From NCBI RefSeq assembly GCF_007565055.1, contig NC_044556.1, forward strand, positions 133,151,808 to 133,215,807: a stretch of DNA of 64,000 nucleotides, written 5' to 3'. The notes under the pieces are model-generated. The model did no database searches and was not told the DNA's origin. It saw only the letters and a list, made by a program, of their open reading frames with translations. Position 1 is the first letter of the stretch; each line of letters starts with the position of its first letter. Shown here one piece after another: positions 13,401-25,200 of this stretch. The DNA comes from Rhinopithecus roxellana (Eukaryota; Chordata; Mammalia; Primates; Cercopithecidae). A program made the position numbers and the translations under genes.

Positions 13401-16205
13401 TACTAGAAACAATCAGCAAATCTTACTGATTTTATCTCAGATCTGACCACTTTTCACCACTTCCACCGTCACTACCCTGGTTCAAACCTATTATCTCTCA
13501 CCTGGGATTGCCTAATTGTTCTCCCTGCTTCACCTGCTCCCCTACAGTGGCTCCAATCTCCACATGAAAGCCAAAATGGTCCTTTAAAAATGTACCTCAC
13601 ATTACACCACTTTAAAACCCTCCAGTAGCTTCTTAATACACTAAAACCAAATCCCTTACTTACTCTGACCTCCATGCTCCTACATGGGTTTGAACTGCTT
13701 CCATGGCTTATCTTGTTTTGTCTGAAACTTTCTTCCCTTGGATAATATCCTGGCTGGTCTCTTCTCTGTCTTTCCATTGCTATCCCAACGTCTTCTTCTT
13801 ACAGAGGTTTTCCCTACCCACCAGTATAAAGTAGCCCTCACTTTCACCCCATCATGTTGCTCTATTTTGTTTAAATTTTTTGTGCTTATCCCTATCTGAA
13901 GTAATCTTGTTTATTTGTGTGTCTGTGTATTGGTCTTCACCAACCGCTGCATAAGCTTCATGAGAGCAGAGACCTTATCCACCTTGTTCACATCGTCCTA
14001 ATGACCTAGAACAGTGCTGGCTGTTATGTAGTAGAGCTCAGAAAATACTTGTTGAATGAGTTAATAAACCTCGGATTCACCAGAAATTTTAGGCTAATTC
14101 AGGCCCTACTGGTTACAAAGATATCATGAGCCCAACTTGAACTAATCATGGTAGGTAAGTGGAAAAGGAAGGGTGAGGAGCGGTGAATTTAGGACAGTGG
14201 AAAGAGCCCTGGATTCTAGCTCTTCCTCTCTACCTGTCAGTTCTTTGGTTGCAGGCAAATTACTTACCCTCTCTCTTCCTTGAGCTATAATATTTAATAC
14301 AAGCAGGCAGCAACTGATGATTTCTAAGTTCTCTTCTAACATACCCTGATTTTGTACCAATTGATACTGATTAACAAGGAATAGCACATGCCTGTTACAT
14401 TTTAAGAGAATGGTTCTGCTTACCCTGTTGTGTGGGAAACCTATGGTGTCAAGAGTGGCACTTCACCTCTTTTAATATCATCTGCCAAAACAACATATAT
14501 GAATGTACTATCCTTTGAGACTGGAGAGGTTTATAAACCTTGGGCTTAACTCATTTACAGAGCACTTTTAATAGATGATTTGGGTTGATTGTCACAACAA
14601 CTGAAGTGAAGTAGGCAGACCAGGTGCTTCCTTTCTAGTGAGGAAATAGAGATGTGCTCAAGGTCACTCTGGTGGTCTGGTCCCATGCCAGGGCTGCAGC
14701 CCAGGTCCTTTGCCCTCCATTGCACCATGTCTTCTCTCATATGATGATTACTCTGGACTTTCTTTCTCATAACATCAGATTGTCTCATCCCCAGGTAAGA
14801 GATGTGAGCTCTGTGATGATGGCTACTTTGGAGACCCCCTGGGTGGAAACGGCCCTGTGAGACTTTGCCGCCTGTGCCAGTGCAATGACAACATCGATCC
14901 CAACGCAGTTGGGAATTGCAATCGTTTGACAGGAGAATGCCTGAAGTGCATCTATAATACTGCTGGCTTCTATTGTGACCGGTGCAAAGACGGATTTTTT
15001 GGAAATCCCCTGGCTCCCAATCCAGCAGACAAATGCAAAGGTAATCAGCCTTTAACCAGATTCTGTCACAGTTAAATGCCCCTTTATTGTGAGAATTCTT
15101 CTGTGTCTCTTAAAATACGTATAGTTGTTTAGTCCAATAGAAGTACATTGTGAACTGCTTTTGTCATTTAAAATTTTCTAGTCACCACATTAAAAAAGTA
15201 TAAAAAAGGACAGTCATGGCGGCTGGCACCTGTGGTCCCGTAAAAAGAAACAGGTGAAATGAATACTAATGTATTTTATTTAATATATCTAACATATTAT
15301 TTCTTATTGTAATCAATAAAAATTATTAATGAAATATATATTCTTTCTCATGCTAAGCCTTGAAAATCCATTGCGTATCTCACATTTATAGCACATCTCA
15401 ATTCAGACCAGCCAGCCACACATTTAAAGTGCTCAGTAGCCACATGTGACCAGCAGCTACCAACCTGGCAACACAAGTCTAAAGAATCTCTTTGGATTGT
15501 TTATATTTTAGTATTTCTCTCAGGTGATTTATGTCTTTTGCCGTCTCTGTCTTCCTGCCTTAGCCTGCAATTGCAATCCGTATGGGACAGTGAAGCAGCA
15601 GAGCAGCTGTAACCCCGTGACGGGGCAATGTGAATGTTTGCCTCACGTGACTGGCCGGGACTGTGGTGCTTGCGACCCTGGATTCTACAACCTGCAGAGT
15701 GGGCAAGGCTGTGAGAGGTGAGACATAAGTGCCTTTGGTGGAAGTAATCTTTGCTTTTTCTGTTATAAAAAATGAATTTTTATAAGTTACATTTAATAGT
15801 TGACTGTTCAGAAATTACTGGAGTGCCTAATGTAGGCAAGGCATCCTTCAGGGGCAATGCTGGAGAATTGTAATAAAGCTATTGAAAGAAAGGAGTGGAG
15901 CACAGTGGCCCCAGCTGTGCCAGAATTGCCTGAGCAACCTTTTAAAAGTACAAATTGCCAGGTCCTTTCTGAGGCACTTAGAATCAGACCCTCCAGGGTT
16001 GCAGCCTGGGAACTTCTGTTTTCAAAGTTATTACTTAGTATCCATACAGTCCCAAGTTGGAGAACGCTGGTAGCAGTTAAGTTAGGAAAAGAAGTTCTGA
16101 ATACCACTCATGAAAATTACTTGAACATTAGGGGCTTAATAACCCTTAACATTCCATCTTAGTAACGCTTACCATTCAGTTTTCTGATACAAGATCAGTG
16201 CTATA

Positions 16206-16243
<38 letters not shown>

Positions 16244-19200
16244 CTTAAAGTCTTTTTTTTTTTTGCCTGAGAAATGTCCTGTGTTCATTTTCAGGTGTGA
16301 CTGCCATGCCTTGGGCTCCACCAATGGGCAGTGTGACATCCGCACCGGCCAGTGTGAGTGCCAGCCTGGCATCACCGGTCAGCACTGTGAGCGTTGTGAG
16401 GTCAACCACTTTGGGTTTGGACCTGAAGGCTGCAAACGTAAGGGGTGTTGGTGGCATACAACTCTAAGCCTCCCCTAATTCCAGTTAGTGTCTTAAGGCC
16501 AGAAAAGACTTTGACAGCCTCCGTCTAGCCGCTTGGCTCATAGTCAGGGCTGTACCTAACTCATCATAGATGCTTTATTTGATGAATATTATCCATTTCT
16601 AAAACTCTGCAGATCAAAGCCTTCTCTGGTTTCTTTGTATGTTTTCTTTTATAACATTTCTGATTCTTCCTTTTTCCAATCCTTTATGTTTTCCAAGGAA
16701 GTCTTCCTTTGATTACTGAGCTTTCCCACTGTGGTTAACAAAACTTCTTTATGGATTGCATTCTTAGTGCAGATAATGAAATAGTGGAGGATTCTGTTCA
16801 CGATGTGTTTGTTGACTTACTGGCTGTAGTTGCTTCCCACCCTTGGGGCCCTTTTGGTATGATTACGTATAAACATCTGCTTCTCTTTGGCATAAACACT
16901 TGCCTGGAATTGGGCCTCAGAACAGATTGGCTTTTGCCTTCTGAATTCCTTCATTTCTCCTGTGGAATGTAGCATAAGTGATTGACTCAGTTCAGAGAAC
17001 ACAGTGAATAAACAAACTATAAGATAATGCAAAAGAAGCATTAGCATTTGGGTTTTCTAGTTCCTTAGAGAAATATTAAACAGTGGAGAATTGAAGGTAG
17101 AGATGAATTCTTGAAGTGCGTGAAAAGAGCACTGAGACTTTCATAACTTCTCTAATTATTAAGTAACCTGAAGTGTGTCCCAAAGGTTGCACATTTTACT
17201 TTAAAGCTCATTTTGACTTTAAAAACTGTCAGTTTTCTCTGCTAAACAGACTTAGCCATTTAATATCTCATAAATAGTCCTGTTTTTCAGAAAATTATAA
17301 CAATAGTATAGTCAGCTTATTGTTGCCAGTCTGAATTAAGAGATATACTCTTCCTTCTTTTGCTAATTATGTGTTATTTTCTCCTTATTCTGCAGCCTGT
17401 GACTGTCATCCCGAGGGGTCTCTTTCACTTCAGTGCAAAGACGATGGTCGCTGTGAATGCAGAGAAGGCTTTGTGGGAAATCGCTGTGACCAGTGTGAAG
17501 AAAACTATTTCTACAACCGGTCTTGGCCTGGCTGCCAGGAATGTCCAGCTTGTTACCGTTTGGTAAAGGATAAGGTAAGCTGTCAATAGTGCATTCATTT
17601 ATTCTTCCAGCAGACATTGAGTGAAAACTAACTGTGCACTAATCTCTATAGAAAAAGTGGTGAACAAGATAGATGTGGTCCCTATTCTTAAAGACTTATG
17701 TTCCAGTTGGGAGGCAAATAATAAAAAATAAATAAATAAACAAAACAAACACTGAGATAAGTGCCAGGAAGAATACAAATGGAGAATAACTGGGGGAAAC
17801 TACTTTATATAAGGCCTCTCTACAGAATTCATCTAAGGTGAGATCTTATGGATATGAAGGAATGAGCCAAATGAAAAGTAATGGTAGGTTTGTTCCAGGC
17901 AGAAGGAACCTGGTGTTCAGAGGCCTGGGAGCTGGAGAATGGCTGGAGCCTGTTGAGTGCAGAGAGTGTGGTCTGTGATAAGACTGGAGAGGTTGGTAGG
18001 GACAGGTTATATGGGACCATGAAGACCATAGTAAGAAGTTTAGATTTGATCCCAAATCCAATAAGAATGCATTGAAGAAACTCTTAAAATCTAGGAAATC
18101 CAGATTATATTTTAAGAGGAGCACTTTTGACTGCTGTATAAACAATGATGGTTAGGAATGGGACCTAATGGGAAGCCTCAATTGGATTGAATAAATATGC
18201 GTGTTTGGGGACAGGATAGGGAAAGAAGAGAATAAGGATGTGTCTTGGGTTTTTTGCTTAAGGTAGCTGGAGGCCTTATTTACTGAGATGGAGAATTCAT
18301 CAGGGAGAATAGAGGTAAGAGGTATAATTTTGGCTGGTAAGTTTGAGATACCTATCAGAGAGCTGAGTGGAGATATCACGAAGGTAATCTGACACTCAAG
18401 GGAGAGGTCAGAGCTGAAGAATCATCAGCATGCAGTCTTTAAAGTCAAAGGAATGGCTCTGAAGGTTTTCTTTTGAAGCTAGAAAAATAAAGAAAAACTA
18501 GCCATGTCTTCTCTTCAGAAGTAGACATCCATGGAGTGGATAGAACTACATATTCATGGAGTGCCCATGATTCCTGCAGGAAGTGTGATTGAGTTCTTCA
18601 GGAATACTTGTGTGTCCTACCTTTCCCTTTTCTTTTCTTCCGTATGTTTAGGTTGCTGATCATCGAGTGAAGCTCCAGGAATTAGAGAGTCTCATAGCAA
18701 ACCTTGGAACTGGGGATGAGATGGTGACGGATCAAGCCTTCGAGGATAGACTAAAGGAAGCAGAGAGGGAAGTTATGGACCTCCTTCGTGAGGCCCAAGA
18801 TGTCAAAGGTATGCATGATTGAACAGTGCGTGACTTCAGTGAGGTGGACCAATCTTTAGATGTGGGTCCTAAAGCAAGGTTAATTAGTATGGTTTTATAA
18901 AATTCTTTCTCCGTTTTTAAACTACTTGTAGATTATAAATTATTTTGTTTTTTAAACACTAATTCAAAAAACAACCTGACAAACTTACTACTTTAAGATA
19001 TAGTAACCGTAGGGTGATTTTCCAACAGATAAAAAACTATTTGATATTGAAATTCCAAGCATTTTTTGAATCTGTTCTATTACAGGGTGTCTTAAAATAG
19101 TTTTAAAAATCATTAAAGGCATGCGTTTTCATAAGCTGCTTTTTTTTTTTTTGAGCCAGAGTCACTCTGTCACCGAGGCTGGAGTGCAGTGGCCCGATCT

Positions 19201-22200
19201 TGGCTCACTGCAACCTCCGCCTCCTGGATTCAAGTGGTTCTACTGCCTCAGCCTCCCGAGTACCTGGGACTACAGGCACATGCCCACTGTGCCTGGGTAA
19301 TTTTTTGTATTTTGAGTAGAGATGGCGGTTCACCGTGTTAGCCAGGATGGTCTTGATCTCCTGACCTCGTGATTCACCCACCTCGGCCTCACAAAGTGCT
19401 GGGATTACAGGCGTGAGCCACAGCGCCCAGCCAAAAAATTTTTACATTATCAAATAATTGAGTAACCCTCCAAGCAGGACCACCATACACAGTTAGGCAG
19501 GAGTTTGTAGAATGTCACCTCTGCACATGCATTTGGTAGCCCCACTTCAGTTTGTTTTTTTCCAAACCTGTGTTCATCTTTATTGGTCTTACCTTTGACT
19601 TCTCATCTTTTTTTATTTTTTATTTTATTTTTTTACGTTCCTTAGAAAATTTAGACCCCAACAAAACCTGACGATACATGAGAGTTTTAATAATAACAGG
19701 GTTATATTTTATCTTTTGATTTGTTAGGACCTGAGTATGAGATTTAAGTTGAATGAGCATATTAATAAAGAATAATTTTAAGAACTATTCAAAAACAGAG
19801 ATCAGTTTGAAAGAAATTACACTGATATTCTGGGGCATGGGAGTGGCAGAAGAGTCTATTTAGTTTAAAATGCAAAATGAGTTTACTTTGTCATACTTCA
19901 ACATCTGTTTTAAACCTAGTTTTTTTCTGGGTTTTGAAAAATGTTTGGCTTTTAGGGCTGGCAGCATTTTTAACAGCGTTGTATATTTATGACTAAATCG
20001 CATGTGCTGGTATTTAAGTCAGTCATTCTTGCCTTCATCAAACATTCCTTGGGTGTCTTCTCTTTGCCATCCACTGCATAAGACCAGCGATATAGTGAAG
20101 AGTAAGAAAGAGTTCATAGTCAAGTGGGCAGATGGGCACACGGTGGGAGAAGTGTGATGAGTATATAGAGAAGGACCTACTGGGCATGGTAAAGGCTGTC
20201 CAACTATGCCAGGGGCTTTGCAGAAACCTAGCAGAAAGCTGCTATGTTTGAAGAGTAAAGATACATAGGGCCTCAGATCTCATGTGAGATGATATGATCC
20301 TCTTCAGATAATTTACAGACTTTCTTCTGCAAACCATTTTAGATGTTGACCAGAATTTGATGGATCGCCTACAGAGAGTGAATAACACTCTGTCCAGCCA
20401 AATTAGCCGTTTACAAAATATCCGGAATACCATTGAAGAGACTGGAAACTTGGCTGAACAAGCACGTGCCCATGTAGAGAACACAGAGAGGTTGATTGAA
20501 ATCGCGTCCAGAGAACTTGAGAAAGCAAAAGTCGCTGCTGCCAATGTGGTAAGTGATTGCAAACGTCTGAGGTGGGGATGGGGAAGGCCCTTGGGATTTG
20601 TAGCAAGTCTGTTACTGGCAGTGGAGTGCTTCTTCAACTAAATTGACTACATGCATCTTTCTGTTTGTCCCTAATTATGGAGCAAGAAAGCCACGTTGCT
20701 CATAGTTGGCATGAAACAGTTATTACAAACTGGATAAAAACCAAGGGACATCTGGGTTTTTTCTCTAGCTTTGTTCCTTCTATGGTACTAGGCAGTTTAA
20801 TCTTCCTTTATCCTTTACTGAAAATAGAATCTGCAGTTGAGGGTGGTGATACTAAATAAAGATCTCTGAAAATAAGAAGAGGCATTCTTGGGGCCAGGCG
20901 CGGTGGCTCACGCCTGTAATCCCAGCACTTTGGGAGGCCGAGGCGGGCGGATCACCTGAGGTCGAGAGTTCGAGACCAGCTTGACCAACATGGAGAAACC
21001 CCGTCTCTACTAAAAGTACAGAATTAGCCTGGCATGATGGCAGGCACCTGTAACCCCGGCTACTCGGGAGGCTGAGGCAGGAGAACCACTTGAACCCAGG
21101 AGGCAGAGGTTGCGGTGAACTGAGATTATGCCATTGCACTTCTGCCTCGGCAACGAGAGTAAAACTCCATCTCAAAAAAAAAAAAAAAAAAAAAAGGAAG
21201 AGGCATTTTTTTTTGCCCTCTAACAAAAATTTAGTTTTATTCTTGCTTTATTAAATTTAAATAATTCAGTCTTTTGAGAATAAGTGCTTTATTTCCTGTG
21301 CAGTCAGTCACTCAGCCAGAATCTACAGGGGACCCAAACAACATGACTCTTTTGGCAGAAGAGGCTCGAAAGCTTGCTGAACGGTAACTTCTGGATCTCT
21401 GTTTAATGGTTAAGTTGTGGCTTCCATTATGGTGTGTGTGTGTGTTGTCTTATTCCATAAGCCAGAAACACTTTCCACATAACCCACTTTTGCAAGCTTT
21501 GCTCTCTTTTCTAAGATGTTATCGGCTGTGTATACTCTTTTCTTCCTTTTAGTTTTACATTAGAATATTCACACTTTGAATATGAGAATACAATGGCTTG
21601 AAGACAATTCACATTTATATATCTCAAAACCATAACATTTTTAGATTTTTAACTTATTTAAGACTGTAATAACTGAGTGAAACTAGCAGATTGTTGTTAA
21701 TAAAGATTAGGCGTGGGATTTATGATTAGATAAATGATGTCTTGCTGGCATACACAGTTTTATATATACATTACTCAATTAAATTTAAAAATAGTTTTTC
21801 TGAAGAATTATAAACATTTTCTCTTATAAATTTATACCAATAATTTTTTTGGAAAATATTCTCATCTCAGTTTTAGAAGGCTATTCATAAATTCACCCCC
21901 ACTGAAATGATCACAAAATTCCAAATGAATGAGATTTTCCAATATTTGTAGAATTCTTACCCATGTTAGTATATGTACATATAATAAAGTAGTCTGGGCG
22001 CAGTGGCTCATGCCTATAATCCCAGCACTTTGGGAGGCCGAGGCAGGTGGATCACCTAAGGTCAGGAGTTCGAGACCAGCCTGGCCAACATGGCGAATCC
22101 CATTTCTACTAAAGACACATTAGCTGGGCATGGTGGCATATGCATGTAATACCAGCTACTCAAGAGGCTGAGGCAGGAGAATTGCTTGAACCGGGAGGCG

Positions 22201-25200
22201 GAGGTTGCAATAAGCCAAGATTGCGCCACTGCACTCCAGCCTGAGTGACACAGCGAGACTCCATTTCAAAAAATAATAATAATAATAAAGTAAGCATTAC
22301 CTAAATTTTACTTATTTCCCTATCAGATGGTTGTTTCATGGCTTTTTTGTTTTATCTGTATAGTCATAAACAGGAAGCTGATGACATTGTTCGAGTGGCA
22401 AAGACAGCCAATGATACATCAACTGAGGCATACAACCTGCTTTTGAGGACATTGGCAGGAGAAAATCAAACAGCATTTGAGATTGAAGAGCTTAATAGGA
22501 AGTGAGTATAATTTAAAAGTGGTTTACACCCCTTCAGATGTTCTGGTAAGTAGCACTAATTCAATGAAAAATTAAATGCTGGTGGATTCAGGGCATGCAT
22601 TCATGCAGTAAGATTTCCTTTGTTAATCATGCTTTTGAAATGGCACAGTAAGTAGAGAAGGGCATGTGGAGCCACAGAGATTTGGTTTAATTCAATTACT
22701 GTTATAACTAGAGAGAATAGTAACAAGATGAGCCATGATACTTTAAAATTCTGCACAAATGAAGAGAAAAAAATAAAGTAGAGGAAACATAATTGAACTA
22801 CAGATCTTTAAAGGGTGTCTGAAATAAGAAAATATATGGTAAGCCATGCATTATAGAAAAATTTTTCTTTTTTTTTTGTTTTTTTTTGTTTTTTTGAGAC
22901 CAAGTCTCACTCTTGTTCCCCAGGCTGGAGTACAGTGGCGTGATCTCGGCTCACTGCAACCTGTGCCTCGCGGGTTCAAGTGATTCTCCTGCCTCGGCCT
23001 CCTGCGTAGCTGGAATTATAGGCACCTGCCACCACGCCAGGCTAATTTTTGTATTTTTAGTAGAGACAGGGTTTCACCATGTTGGCCAGGTTGGTCTCAA
23101 ACTTCTGACCTCAGGTGATCCACCCACCTTGGCCTCCCAAAGTGCTGGGATTACAGGTGTGAGCCACCGTACCCGCCAAACCATACAGTATAAATAGAAA
23201 TGATAAGAGAAAATGTAAATATGCAAAATGTTGTTATTAAGATGCAAGCATTTTAATGTAGCATTTCCTTTGAGGTTTTGGGCATATTATCACATGATCA
23301 TGTTAATCTGGTTAACATTAAGATGCTAAAAGCAGCTAAGTTGTCATTAAATCACATTATTTGTGTCTTAGGTATGAACAAGCGAAGAACATCTCACAGG
23401 ATCTGGAAAAACAAGCTGCCCGAGTACATGAGGAGGCCAAAAGGGCCGGTGACAAAGCTGTGGAGATCTATGCCAGCGTGGCTCAGCTGAGCCCTTTGGA
23501 CTCTGAGACACTGGAGGTATGGGGGCAGCCTGTACGCACAGCCCCACCCTGTCTCTCCCCCAAGTCTATGTGAGAGCCGACTGCTCTGCACATCCCTCTG
23601 TCCTCCCACTGACTCGCTGGTAAAGTTGAGTCTATTTCACATATGCTAATAGAACTTACCAAAGTAGCCAGATATGGTGGCTCACGCCTGTAATGCCAGC
23701 CCTGGGAGGCTGAGGTGGGGTGGGAGGATCGCTTGAGGCCAGGAGTTCAAGACCAGCCTGGTCAACATAGTGAGACCCCATTTCTTAAAAAAACAAAAAC
23801 AAAACTTATCAAGGTAAAGAATCCTGTGATTGTAAACATTAAATAGCAAAGACTAATGATATGAACAATCACTCCTAAGTCTTTAGTACAAATCCAAATT
23901 ATAATACATTTGAATTGGTTAAAACAGAGTACATGTAGACATTTACCCCCAGGCTCTGTCTAGTAGAGACCTAGAGAGAAATAAGAGAGAATGGTTTAAT
24001 TAAAGGACTATAGCAGGATGTTGTGGGGCAGGTAAAATATTTTGGAATTGGTAGGATTTTATTTCATATCTGTACTCTAATCATGGATCCTCACTCCAAG
24101 CTCTGTATAAATGGTGTATTTTTTGCATTAAGCTTGAGATTTACTAAGTTTCACTTCTTATATCTGAGGTATTGACTTGATTTTTGTCATAAAGGTTTTA
24201 AGTCTCTTCAGACATGTACAGATTGTTTGATTCTGTATATTTAGAATTAGAAAATAGGCAGAACAATGGCAGGCACAGTGTTGGAAAGATGGAGTAGAGA
24301 TCAGGTGGAAAGGGAGAAGAGGGAGCTTCTTGGGTGATGGAAATCTGTATCTTGATTGAGGTGTTGGTTATGCAGAAATACATTTGTCAAAACTCATCAA
24401 ACTGTATGTGGATGCTGTGAATTTCAGTGAGTCCGAAATATATCTCATTTTAAAAAAAAAAAGCCCATAAAATCTTGATCTGTGCAGTTCTTTTAAAAAT
24501 ATCAATTGAGTATTAGGTGTTACAGAGTTCCTAAGCCTACCTTTTCATTAATTTAAATGTTTTATCCAAAGTGTAGTGATCTTACTTGGTTTTCACAGAA
24601 TGAAGCAAATAACATAAAGATGGAAGCTGAGAATCTGGAACGTCTGATTGACCAGAAATTGAAAGATTATGAGGACCTCAGAGAAGACATGAGAGGGAAG
24701 GAACTTGAAGTCAAGAACCTTCTGGAGAAAGGAAAGACTGAACAGCAGGTTGGTTTGATTTGCAGGTCGCTTCATTTCTTGAGGCAACATTTGAACAGTC
24801 CAAGTGGGTCTGTGGTGATCTTGTCTCTCTGATGCAGACAGCAGACCGTAGTGCTGAGAGAGCAGACCGTAGTGCTGAGAGAGCACCCTAACATGTTGTA
24901 TGCTGGCAAGTCTCAGGGTGGCACCTCTGGAGAGCCTTGTCTGTCCAGGAGACAGAAGGGATTTGCTTTGAGGGTTCATCCTCTCATCTGCCATGTGTTT
25001 GCAGACCGCAGACCAACTCCTAGCCCGAGCTGATGCTGCCAAGGCCCTCGCCGAAGAAGCTGCAAAGAAGGGACGTGATACCTTACAAGAAGCTAATGAC
25101 ATTCTCAGCAACCTGAAAGGTAGAAAAGACTGAGATAACAGGGGCAAATGCTTCCACCACTAGAGTGATTTTTTTTTTTAATCATGCCTTTTACCATATT

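Noticed and set aside
24593..25147. 184-codon minus-strand open frame
   Set aside because: It is the antisense shadow of LAMC1 exons 23-24 and the short intron between them. The sense strand has proper splice sites and known protein sequence.
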